A DNA stretch of 64,000 bases, from positions 310,001 through 374,000 of the forward strand of contig ML133369.1 of the NCBI GenBank assembly GCA_003864495.1. Reading direction: 5' to 3'. Source of the stretch: Nemopilema nomurai (Eukaryota; Cnidaria; Scyphozoa; Rhizostomeae; Rhizostomatidae). Shown piece by piece: positions 25,101 to 37,300 of the stretch. A program made the position numbers and the translations under genes. The notes under the pieces were generated by a model. The model was not told where the DNA came from and did not search any database. It saw only the letters and a list, made by a program, of their open reading frames with translations. Each line of letters opens with the position of its first letter. Position 1 is the first letter of the stretch.

Positions 25101-28100
25101 AACTTTTATTCAATTTAATGATCCTTGTAATAAGCACTGCTTTTTATGTGGACTATGTGCTGATAGGATACGCGATATTTCAGATGTTTAATGTCTTTTT
25201 ACGCTTCTCAGTGAAAAATCTGCTGAATATTTTGGTGATAAGTTTGGCAGCTCTAAGTCATTCCTACGGAACTTTTCAGCTTTGCTAAGTGATAGCATGG
25301 CAAACGTTAGTTTCTTTTAGAAATGTAATTTGTTTGTATTTTAGAACCCTCCCAAAAGAGACAGAAATTGCTAGAGGAAGGCGTCAGTAAAACGGAGTTT
25401 TCTCCTGATGTAACGGCAGTTTCAGACGCTTCGCATAACCAACAATTACAAACACTAACAGAAAGTGTTCGACCTTTCCAGCAGTTCAAGGTGATTAAGT
25501 ATTACGAATACATATGTTTTAAGGCTCTTGCGAACACTGTGACTGAAGAGAAAGGCGCCCGATATATTATCTAGATTATTAGCTACGTTATCTTGAAAGT
25601 CATGGTGACAAATGAGATTTATATTGGAGTGTGATTTGTGAGAATTAAATCTGCGAGAGGCATGATAGAAGTCTAACTGTCATTCTGAAACTGTCAAACT
25701 GTCAAACTGTCAGTCAGTCATCTGTCAAGCTACAAACATTGACCTTACATCATTGTGTGTGCTAATTTCTTGATTGATATAAAATTTGACTGCCATTCGC
25801 CGTGATTATGTATTCATAGGGCTTGCTTCTTACCCCCATCTGTTTTATTGGATTCCCGCTTGCTGGCAGGAATGTTTTGCTGATGCAAGGGGGGGGGGAG
25901 GGGGGGGGGGGGGGCTGGGGCTGGGTCCAAACCCAATCTTAGTATGCTAGGAGCCAGCCATCCAGGGATAAATTGTCGCCAGGTCGTAGCAATTTGAAGG
26001 TTTAAAGTAGCTTTGAAACTGCTAGCCAACCTCTGCTGGTGACCATCCATTTGTTCTCTCGATGGAAGCATCGCACTTCTAAGGAAAAAGAAACGCGCTG
26101 ATTTACATCCTTTTAACATATTTGGTGCATTGAAGATCCTTGCCCCAGCTAAATCTTACAATACCTGCCAAAATTGTTGGATCAGTTAGAACAATTCCTT
26201 GACTCGCGTTCGTCCATCGCAAGCCAGACTCCCCCCCCCCTCCCTCCATAAAAAATGTTTTCCTGCTGTTAGAAGAAGCACAATTGTTGCCCCGAACTTA
26301 TCCCAGATTAATTGGATGCTATACTTTGATACCAACATGGGGGAAACGTGGGGTTAACAGCCACTGGCGCGCCAAATTAGCGACGGGGGCTCTACTAAGG
26401 ACTTTTGACAAGCACTGTAGATCAAAAAATTCTTTGTGGTCCCATGCGAGAACACAATAATCCTGCTGTCCCTTGAAATCACATATTTTCAATGGGTTTC
26501 TTTGGTAAAGCGAAAGGGTACATATGAACTTCAGTCACAGAGAACTCATAACTGTTCTTTCGCATGCAGGGACATGCATCAAGTTTGGCTTACCTTGTGA
26601 AGATTTTCATCACTTTGTGCTAGGACATGCAAATATTGCTTGTCAAACTTTACTCCTGTAAAAATAACTTTACTGCTAATACATTTTCAGGTTTCCAGTC
26701 ATTCGGTATTCTTGTAAGAATTTTCAATCGTTTTTCTTTGTGATCTAGGATTACGGCGACCACTGATCTTTCACTGGATGTATCAGATTTCAAAATCAGC
26801 CAAAAAAGGCTTACGTTCAGCAAGGATACATTCCTTTGAAAATAGTCGTATTCCTATCAAGGGCTATTTAGAGCATAGGGATATGTCTCATTAACTTTTG
26901 CTACTGAATTGCTTGAAGTATTGTTTAACAAATTGGGGCTTGTTATAATAAGCTCCTTAGCAGTTCTAGTGCCCAGTGCCTTTTCTTTACTATTATTTTC
27001 GTTATAGTTTCCACACACGGCGGCAGAAGGGGTGGAGGAAATTGAGGCAGTTGACCCACAGAAAATGTACGCTATGCCAAACAGTACATTCATTGGTGTA
27101 TAACCTGTTCAGTGTCAAATGCACAGTGCATTGATTATTAAGGGGGTCGGTTCCTTAGAGCCAATCTGTGGTCAATCTTTTTGTCACGCCATTGCGCCAC
27201 TTTGCCCCATCGCGAAAACACGTCCAAACAGATGAACACTTATCTGCTTATGCAAAAAGTCATTGCGTAATGTTTGGTATCAAATTCACAAGCACAATTA
27301 TTTTATCCCTTCCCGCAATCTTGTATAGACTTGATTTCACAAATGATAAGGTTGGAACTATCAATAGAGACCTTTCCTGCTTAACTGGCACTTAGATGAT
27401 GATAATCGTTTAAATAACTATCTCTGTAACAATCATTGGAAGTTTGCAGATCTCACTGCTAAATGTGTATTTGCGTTTCTGCAATAGCCTAAATGTGTAT
27501 TCGCAAGTCTGTATTTCTTCCTTGCTACAATACAAGTATTTTGCTAACGCGGGGATATTAAATATGAATGAGAGGATATGCTGAAACAGTGGACTTTTTT
27601 CTGAAGAAAAGGAAGGAACGTAAGGTCTTTATTTGGCGAAACCAATATTTTATTGATAACCTGTGAGTGTTCAATATCTGTAGTTAAGGCTAGTTATATC
27701 TGTAGTTCAATATCTGTAGTTATTTTACTTAATACCATTCATTATCGACTATGGTTGACGCAGCAACAAATCTTTCTTCCCAGACTAGCCGAAGAGAGGC
27801 TGACGGTACCTTGCCAAAGAGAGGCAGCTGTATTCAATCTCACTCATATCGAAACAATAAACCGGCAAATTTCAGGTAGAATTGAAGATTATCCTCGTTG
27901 AAAATCATTTTCATCTGTTTGATGTTCTTTGATTTATCTATTTTTAAAATGAAATTTTTCCTATTCATCTACCTTCATTGCTGAAAGCACAAATAAATTA
28001 GCATTTAATTATTGGAATTTGCCTAAACTTTTTTATGACGATGGTAATTCTGTGGGTTAGAGTGACTCGGGGATTGAAGAGCGAGAAAATAGGTAGGCCA

Positions 28101-31100
28101 GTTTGGAAAGTTAGATAATATGCGAGCACGCCAGGGAATTTATTGTAGATATAAAGTTTTGGTGCTCAATGCTTTATCTGAAAATCATGTACATAAATCT
28201 TGTGAAAATAACATTCCAAGCAAAATGAATTTTCTGAATCATTTTTGTAGCTGGAATATTATTTGCTATTCTTTGTGTTTTAATTGAGAAAGAGCTGACT
28301 GAAAATACCCTCAAATAAGAAAGTCAAGTGACCGTTGTTTTAGATGACGATGAATCATTTTACGATGTGACTGTCGAAGACATACGAATGCGGATTCATT
28401 CCCTGAAAACTGAAGCATCGTGAGTAGACAATCTTGTTGTTCTAAAGATCACAACGTATTTCAGCATCTGATTCCTTTTAGGGCTAAAGAGCCATGACGA
28501 AATCTATTCAAACGGAATTACCCCCGCATATAACCTATAAAACGCTGAAAATGAGTTTTTCAATGCCAACGATTAGCCCGAAAGAAAAAACAATACGTGT
28601 TTCATTATCATGTTTTTCCGTTGTTAATTCAAGTGGCCTGTTGGTCTAGTGGTATGATTCTCGCTTAGGGTGCGAGAGGTCCCGGGTTCAACTCCCGGAC
28701 AGGCCCGTCTTTTCTTCCTGATTTAATTTACTTTTTAGTCGATTTTGAGGATCTGGCTGCAAGAGTGGGCTCCAGAAGTTAAAAGTTACTCTTTTAATAA
28801 TAATCTTTTTTTGATAAATAACCTACATTCAAGTGTGCATTTTTATGCAGAGAATGTATGTAAGGCTATATGATTTTGAGCATTTTTTTAAAAAGGAGAT
28901 CTTAGGATTTAACGAATGAACTTAATGGAGAAAATGGAAATGATTCACAAATGCAAAAATTTTTATGAGGGACGTATTCTAATTAAAACCATTTTTATGC
29001 GAATTATGTTTATTTTTCACAGGGAAGAGACTCCTCTGATGACAAAAAATATGAGGCGGACGAAAGAGATAGAAAAGGCAATGCGATATAAAAAGGTGCT
29101 CATATTATCTTCCTATGCTCCAAATTTCATTGAATAAATCTTAAACCTTTTTATTTAATATCAGAAATATATTAGGTCTTTGGTGGTGGAGATTTTGTAT
29201 CTGAAGTGAGGGTTACTACCTAACTAACGGTTGTGTGATTTGGATTTAATCCGATCTGCCAATTTTTTATTTTGATATCGACCTTTTTGAGAGGCAGATT
29301 TTTTGTATTAACTATTTAAAATTGAAATTTGCTTCGAATAACCTTCACCTTATAACATTAAAATAACCATTGATGAAATTTTCTTAATTCATACAAGCGA
29401 TTAATGCATATTTTATGCATATTGGCAATCTTTCTACAAATTTGAATGTTTTTATTGGATTGCTTTAACAAGCTTGAAGTATCTTAAACCACATGTAACG
29501 TGTAGGTGAATCATTTGCGACCCACGGGCATACCACTGTCTCCCCCTGCTCCTTCAAGAAAGGCATCTGATTTTCGTTATCATTCTAAGTAATTTCTTTT
29601 TAGGTTTACAAATTTTAGTGCGAGATTTGTGAGATTAAAGAACGGCTATTCCAAAGAGCAACTGCAAAAATAACCCTGCTATTAATATCTAAATAATTGA
29701 AGTGATTTTTTATATCTAAGAAAACTATCCAGCTATATGACGTATATCTCTTATAGTCCTCCCCAGTCTACCTCATAGAATACCGGACTCTAGACAGACC
29801 TTCATGTGAAAATAGAGTCACCCCTCTCGCTGTTATTTATCTGTGGAGACGTTTTATGTTTCCATTTTTACAGGTGATTATCAGAATTCAATTCCCGGAC
29901 AAGTTTGTCTTGCAAGGCGTCTTCAGGCCCTTGGAGCCAAGTACGTTGTTGTTTATCGGTATTACTTGCTATTGACACGTCAAGATGTGGTTAGAAGCCA
30001 CAATACTTTCGATTAGCATTTCTTGAAAAGCATTATTGATGGAAAAACCTATACTTTTATAATGGAATATTAATACCCGTTCACAAATTACCACCTCAGG
30101 GTCTGTTTAAATGGAAGTGTGTTGGCCCATCTAAGCGTTTAAATGAACAATTTTGCAGCCTGCCTACGCGGCGTCTCGGGTACTCGAAGACAAGATAGGT
30201 GGACTATAAATTTATCTAGGCTCTTAAACAAGTTGGTTTATGTTCCAAATACGTAGTCAAATCTGAAAAATTTTGTGAGAAAACTATTTAAGATCGCATT
30301 GTGAGTTTGTTATCATTATCAATCTCAGACTAAAGCATGCACCCATTAAACCGGTAGGCCGTTTTTGAAAGAGTTCTGTGATGTTTTGTTGAAGGGGCTT
30401 TCCAATAGCTTCACAAACTGTCTTCGTTGCATAGTCAAAGCTGTCGAAACCATCGAATCATAAAAAGTGGTCATACTAATTGAATGGTCAATTAATCAAA
30501 CACCCATTAAAATTCAAGTAATATAATTTTTTCAGTTAAGCAGTTAGCAGTTTTGTGAAGGAGCATTTACAAGGCAGTGGTCAAAATTTTTACTTGTGTA
30601 AGTTTTTTGAGTAAGCTTATGCTTATTTTTCATCTCTTATTGACCAAATAAAACTGTCTAGAACTCTGCCTTTAGCCGTTAGTATAGGGATATTCTCATT
30701 TATTCTCTAGGGCTGCTTGCTCCTAAGGCATCTATCCTGTAGTTATAATCTAATTATCACCTGAAGTCCCTATCATATCACATTATCAATTAAGTCCCTA
30801 TCTATCACATTATCAATCAAGTTCTATGTTAGACTGCACGTGCTTCTATTACCAAAAACGTTAATTTATTAATTACTCTCCTGTGCTACATGAAATATAT
30901 TGCGTTTTAATTTCTGTTACAGATACTACTCCTCCAAAATGTGAACTCAAAGATGAAAAACAAACAATTTATCAGGTACATTCGGAACAATAGTCGTTGA
31001 CTCACTTTTGACGTGGCCCAAATACCTATGCTATTGTTTTGTTGATTCTGTTGCTGTTAACATTAATAGCAAAGCCAATTTCATAACAAAATTTATTTTC

Positions 31101-34027
31101 TGCCGCCGCAAAAAAACCATGGACCTCACCTGACCTTCTTATTCTCTCATCCTTGCTTACGATGATGAAAAATAGCTGTAATAAGCAGACACTTGTAAAC
31201 TTTTTTTTTAAAGACATTATGATTTCATATACAACATATTATGAACTTGAAAGAAGTTGGAAGATTTTTTACAAGTCATTGTCCGTTGATGATGAAGTGT
31301 CTTCTTTTACCCGCAACTGGACCTTTGTTTTGTCAGCTTTTGGTCATTTTCTGAATTTTTCATATATTCTTAGGAATTTCGTGTGTAAATGTGTTTTGAG
31401 TATGCCAATATCAAGTTTCTGCCATTTCTTGCTATGGTGAAGTTTTGTATCATGAAACGGGACTACCTTTGTTGCAGTGTACCTCACAAATAAGGTATAT
31501 GATAATTTGAAATTAGAAATGTATATGTAATGTGTTTCGAACGTCTGAACATTGTTCTTTGGTGAAAACATTCATCTTTGTTGAACTCTGCACCCTTTAG
31601 GCGAAGCTAGCTCCGGCTGCTCTTGTGCATGTTTCTTCCAAGCAAAACATGGGTAAGCATCACAAATCATTGAAAACAATCATCGTAATCACTATTGTCT
31701 TTAAAGACATAATTGACGCTTTGATCATCAATCATCAACCACCATTAAACAATGATCATATTATGAATGATTGGCCAGTAATACTGATCGAAACCTAATC
31801 ACCGTTATAAACATGATCAATTTCGAATTTCTGTCCGGATTAATATAACAATCACTGTCATCAAAATAATTGCAACCTGGGGATGCATACTCGCTTCTGT
31901 CACCAATGGTTCCAGGTGTCCCAAATACTTTATCCATGGTCCTTCAAACCTTAGACATAGTACCAGTATGTTTATAATCATTCTCAGAACTGGTCCTACG
32001 AAAAGAACTCATCGAGAAGGCGGTTTCGTACCTAGAGGCAGAAGGCAAGGCTTTTGACATCTTAAGAAGGTTTGTTGTGTATTTTTACGTTGGGTTTAGT
32101 AGCATCTATATAGCACTTTTTTGCTAGATGTGGATTCTTAATGCGCAGTTTGATTGGGTTCGTGCCAGGATGCGTTTCATTTATAGAGACGTTGTCAATC
32201 CGCACTTTTATAAAACAGGCCCTGGACAGCAGAAGGACATTAATGTGTAAGGCTTTCCTGTCGTTGTATTGAGAAGGAGGCCCACCCTCATTTCGACCCA
32301 GCTCTAACTTCTCAACATGCTTCAGCAGCAGAGATTGTTCCACTGAACCGTTTGCGCAAATCATGTGCTTCATGTGTGCGAACGACTGCCATCAACATAT
32401 TAAGTGTCGTAGCCTTTCGCCAGTTAGGGGTGCTTTGCTGCTGTTATCAATTTTCACTTTGTTTATGCCTTGAAAATATCAGACGGCTAGGCAGTTTTCG
32501 CTCATTGGCTCTTCGCGTCAAATTAACAGATCCCCGAAAGAAAGTCCAAAACTACGCGGACGAGATTTCAAGCTTTGTCCTTTGTCCTTTTAGTCAGGGC
32601 GCTACGGGTATTCACACTGGAAATTTTTGCGGGCAATTTAATTTTTGGCTTCAAACATACCTTATACCTTGCACATGATAATTTTACCGGTTGGACACCG
32701 CCAAACTGCTTCAGTGGGTTATCCAATCAAAGTTTTGTCAACGCTTTTTTAGGCCTATTTTCTTCCGAGGCCGCCATTTTGTTTTGTATATACTGTACCT
32801 GCGGAATCGACTTGTCTGCCTTTCAGAAATTTCTAGTCAGAAGTAGATTTGGTTTACTTTCGAAAACGGGGTTAACCTATCAGACAGCAAGTCAGGAAGT
32901 GTCTGCTTGCAAGCATTTTTTTACTTATTTACTTATTTATTTCCCATTAAAAGAAGCTTTCAGGACGTTGGAAATACGGAAGTAACATCAGCTGAGAACA
33001 TTGATACATGTCATATCTCTCGAGAACTCGTGCACTAGCCCCCTCCCCCTTTCAACAGGTTCAATCCCCAAAATTTTCCTTGCAGGCAACTTTTCTGCAT
33101 TTATATCAGAAAATCACTAAATTGCGTTTTTCTTGGAAATAAGAGCGCCTATGAGACTTGTCAGAACCTGCTCGAGAAGTCTGACATATAAAACAAAATG
33201 GCGCCCTCGGAAGAAAATAGGCCTAAAAAAGCGTTGACAAAACTTTGATTGGATGATCCACTGAAGCAGTTTGGCGGTGTCCAATCGGTAAAATTATCAT
33301 GTGCAAGGTATGAGGTATGTTTTAAGCCAAAAATTAAATTGCCCGCAAAAATTTCCAGTGTACACCTAATTTTGACCCCGTAGCGCCCTGACTATTTGAC
33401 CTGTCGGGTCTTTCCATATCTCGTAAAACTTTTATTGGTCGTTCTGGCTGAGCCTTGGCCAATCTTACAACTCAAGTAAGTATTTGCTCTGCAGGCTGCC
33501 TTTGGCTCCCCAATGTATTTGTCCATGAAGAATTCACGTCACAGATTAGTCGGTAAAAGCCGTGAATCTCAATTTCAAGCAACTAATGATCGTCACGCAC
33601 AGAATGGCATTGTAAAGAGATTTATTTGAGGAATTGATCTGTCACTTGATTGAATAACTAATTTTTTCTTGAAATCAATTCAAAAATTGCTCCAGCCTGA
33701 GAGCGAGTTTTAATTACGATCGCGTGGATGGAGTTTCAGTGGAAAAATGAAGAGGCACACCCATTGATTTCGTGACGATTTTCAGGAGCTGATAACTAAG
33801 TAACCCCAAATTATATATAAAGATGACGTATAACTGATTTCGAAAACTTTCACAGTAGACATTCCAACCGAGCTGTCAGTTTGCCATCAACGAAGCCTGC
33901 GATCCAACCTATCAGCGGTTCTCATGAGACTGTTCCAAAACAACAACAGCAACGGCCAGCTGCCTCAGGCTTCATGCCTTCGAAAACGACGGGTAATTCT
34001 GCGAAAGTGCCAAAGTGGTTCAGATGA
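22124..34027 (+). CDS. ASPSCR1: ASPSCR1/TUG (UBXN9-type tether protein), 16 recognised exons
   Basis: Exons: 22124-22210 (ATG), 22668-22723, 23184-23399, 23889-23946, 24105-24178, 24637-24875, 25345-25490, 27784-27875, 28344-28419, 29023-29095, 29874-29940, about 30541-30597, 30923-30975, 31601-31652, 31988-32069, 33856-34027 (TGA). The N-terminal ubiquitin-like domain shows LNGRRQKVKTLPGSSIL, the family signature TNIPNNAKLEMV, and TTLESLGLLGGNIVLR. A low-complexity linker follows. The conserved middle reads CQREAAVFNL, then DDESFYDVTVEDIRMRIHSL. The UBX-like domain covers IRIQFPDKFVLQGVFRPLEP, SSFVKEHL, TTPPKCELKD and LAPAALVHV. The C-terminus ends AKVPKWFR, like vertebrate TUG. In mammals TUG holds GLUT4 vesicles inside the cell and binds p97/VCP. 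Phase shows that at least one exon between 25490 and 27784 is missing from my model, because the 27784 exon needs two bases from a preceding exon. The 30541 acceptor may instead be 30544. Confidence 0.92.
25680..25925 (+). repeat. Short CTGTCAAA repeats and a long poly-G tract in a TUG intron
   Basis: CTGTCAAA-type repeats occupy about 25680-25730. At about 25890-25925 an almost pure G tract (two long G runs broken by one A, then GCTGGGGCTGGG) follows on the + strand, which is also the likely nascent RNA strand. Both lie inside the TUG interval with the unresolved exon. Confidence 0.8.
28635..28706 (+). tRNA. tRNA-Pro (anticodon AGG), within a TUG intron
   Basis: A complete 72-nt cloverleaf. 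The acceptor stem GGCCTGT pairs with ACAGGCC and is followed by the discriminator C. The anticodon stem is CTCGC/GCGAG with loop TTAGGGT, so the anticodon is AGG at 28667-28669. The internal A box (TGGTCTAGTGG) and B box (GGTTCAACTCC) are intact. A TTTT run just after the gene at about 28711 fits RNA polymerase III termination. It lies in the same orientation as TUG between the exons at 28344-28419 and 29023-29095. No CCA is encoded, as expected for a nuclear gene. Confidence 0.97.
32591..33394. repeat. Large inverted repeat (foldback element) in the last TUG intron
   Basis: The segment 32591-32789 reappears as its reverse complement at 33187-33394. Shared landmarks are AGTCAGGGCGCTACGGG, TGCGGGCAATTTAATTTTTG, ACCGCCAAACTGCTTCAGTG, CAAAGTTTTGTCAACGC and TTTTAGGCCTATTTTCTTCC. 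The arms are about 200 bp and the central spacer about 400 bp. It lies between the TUG exons at 32069 and 33856. It is either one foldback transposon or two copies of a repeat inserted in opposite orientation. Confidence 0.85.
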
Positions 34028-34349
34028 CATGGACCATATATTAGTGGTTAGCTTCTTGCACTATTCAACATTTAGTTACTATTAGTTAAGTACTCAGGAA
34101 TGTACTAAAATTTAAGATGCCACGTTTTCAATACATGTTATAGCATTTGGTAGTATATTTCATCAAGAAAATTGCTTCCAATTGTATTTATTTACATATA
34201 CAAGTGATACATGAGATCATTCAAACTCCCTGAGAACCACCCTTTATTTCTTCGAATTTGCGATGATTTTCCAACTTTCAGTATGTCAATTTTTATTAGC
34301 ATGAAAAGAATTCAGATTCAGAAATGGCTCGTTAAATTACTTATGGGGA

Positions 34350-37300
34350 CTTTCTGCCGGTTTACATTTCCCCGCATCTAGGGAGCTCGACAACATCGAC
34401 AAAGTATCTTTAGAGTGATTTCCACAGAAATCTCATGCTTCGTTATCATTTTTCAATCATCGCCTTTTTCGAAAAAACATAAGGCTATAGCGTTCGAAAA
34501 AGAAGTATTTTTTGACAAAATTTTTTCCTTTTTCATTTTCCCGCATCTAAAGAGCATGAACACATAGACAATGTATGTTTAAAATGATTCCTACAGAAAT
34601 CTCATTCTTAATTATCAATTTTTTAATCATCAGTTTTCGGCGAAAACGTACGGCTATTGCCTTGAAAAAAGAGGCATTTTTGATAAAAGTTTTTCATCGT
34701 TTTTTACACTTTCCCGCATCTACGGAGCTTGCATATATCCACAGAGTATGTTTGAAGTGATTCCCAGAGAAGTTGCATGCTCCGTAATCAATTTTTCAAT
34801 CATCAGTTTTTCGGGAAAAACATAAGGCTATAACCTTGCAAAAACATGCACTTTTGGTAAAAAAAATTTCATCGTTTTTTAGATTTTTCCGCCTATAGGT
34901 GGCTCGAAAACATCAACGACGTATGTTTCAGAAGATTCCCAAAGAAATTTTATGCTCGGTTATCAATTTTTGAATTATCAGTTTTTCGTGTTTTAGACTT
35001 TCCCGTCTATAGGTGGCTCAAAAACATCAACGACGTATGTTTCCAGTGATTCCCAGAGAAGTTGCATGCTCCGTTATCCATTTTTCAATCCTCAATTTTT
35101 TGGGAAAAAAGTAAGGCTATAACCTTGAAAAAACATAAAATTTTTGGTTGAACATTTTCATAGTTTTTTAGACTTTCCTGCATCTAGGGAGCATGAACAC
35201 ATCGTTAGATTATGTTTCAAAAGATTTCCAAAAAAATTCATGCTCGGTTATCATTTTTTGAATCATCAGATTTTCGGGAAAAACGTAAGGCTTTAGCCTT
35301 GGAAAAACATGCACTTTTGACAAAAAATTTTTTATCGTTTTTTAGACTTTTCCGCCTATAGGTGGCTCGAAAACATCAACGACGTGTGTTTCGGTAGATT
35401 CCCAAAGAAATTTCATGCTCAGTTATCATTTTTTGAATCATCAGATTTTCAGGAAAAACGTAAGGCTATAGCCTTGGAAAAACATGCACTTTTGGTAAAA
35501 AAAATTTCATCGTATTTTAGACTTTTCGCCTATAGGTTGCTGGAAAACATCAACGACGTATGTTTCAGAAGATTCCCAAAGAAATTTCATGTTCAGTTAT
35601 CATTTTTTGAATCATCAGATTTTCAGGAAAAACGTAAGGCTATAGCCTTGGAAAAACATGCACTTTTGGTAAAAAAAAATTCATCGTTTATTAGACTTTC
35701 CCGCCTATAGATAAATCAAAAACGTCAACGACATATTATTCAAAAAATTCCCAACACAATTTAATGCTCGGTTAACATTTTTTGAATTATCAGTTTTTTG
35801 AGAAAAACGTAAGGCTATAGCCTTGGAAAAACATGCAATTTTGGTCAACAACTTTTCATCGTGTTTTGGCCTTTTCCGCCTATAAGTGGCTTCACAATAT
35901 CAACGACATATGTTTGAAGTGATTTCCAAAGAAGTTGCATGCTCCCTTATCAATTTTTCAATCATCAGTTTTTCGGGAAAAGTAAGGCTATAACTTTGGA
36001 AAAAGATTAAATTTTTGGCTGTACATTTTCATCGTTTTTTGAACTTTTCTGCATTTAGGAAGCATGAACACATCTTTAGATTATGTTTCAAATGATTTCC
36101 AAAGAAATTTAATGCTCAATTATCATTTTTTAAATCATCAGTTTTTCGGGAAAAACGTAAGGCTATAGCCTTGGAAAAACATGCACTTTTGACAAAATTT
36201 TTTATCGTTTTTTAGACTTTTCCGCCTATAGGTGGCTCAAAAACATCAACGACGTATGTTTCAGAAGATTCCCAAAGAAATTTTATGCTCGGTTATCAAT
36301 TTTTGAATTATCAGTTTTTCGGGAAAAACGTAAGGCTATAGCCTTGGAAAAATATGCACTTTTGGTAAAAAAAATTTCATCGTATTTTAGATTTTTCCGC
36401 CTATAGGTGGCTCGAAAACATCAACGACGTATGTTTCAGAAGATTCCCAAAGAAATTTCATGTTCAGTTATCATTTTTTGAATCATCAGATTTTCAGGAA
36501 AAACGTAAGGCTATAGCCTTGGAAAAACATGCACTTTTGGTAAAAAAAAATTCATCGTTTTTTAGACTTTCCCGCCTATAGATAAATCAAAAACATCAAC
36601 GACGTATGTTTCAGAAGATTCCCAAAGAAATTTCATGCTCAGTTATCATTTTTTGAATCATCAGATTTTCAGGAAAAACGTAAGGCTATAGCCTTGGAAA
36701 AACATGCACTTTTCGTAAAAAAATTTCATCGTATTTTAGACTTTTCGCCTATAGGTTGCTGGAAAACATCAACGACGTATGTTTCAGAAGATTCCCAAAG
36801 AAATTTCATGTTCAGTTATCATTTTTTGAATCATCAGATTTTCAGGAAAAACGTAAGGCTATAGCCTTGGAAAAACATGCACTTTTGGTAAAAAAAAATT
36901 CATCGTTTATTAGACTTTCCCGCCTATAGATAAATCAAAAACGTCAACGACATATTATTCAAAAAATTCCCAACACAATTTAATGCTCGGTTAACATTTT
37001 TTGAATTATCAGTTTTTTGAGAAAAACGTAAGGCTATAGCCTTGGAAAAACATGCAATTTTGGTCAACAACTTTTCATCGTGTTTTGGCCTTTTCCGCCT
37101 ATAAGTGGCTTCACAATATCAACGACATATGTTTGAAGTGATTTCCAAAGAAGTTGCATGCTCCCTTATCAATTTTTCAATCATCAGTTTTTCGGGAAAA
37201 GTAAGGCTATAACTTTGGAAAAAGATTAAATTTTTGGCTGTACATTTTCATCGTTTTTGAACTTTTCTGCATTTAGGAAATGAACACATTTAGATTATGT

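Noticed and set aside
32352..32985. Overlapping + strand frames of 108 and 136 codons in the last TUG intron
   Set aside because: They largely overlap the left arm of the inverted repeat and have no recognisable domain or splice context.
35384..35710. Open frames of 60-122 codons repeating through the satellite
   Set aside because: They are one monomer read in a frame that happens to be open. They vanish with single-base indels between copies, have no splice or start context, and show no coding-type substitution pattern.
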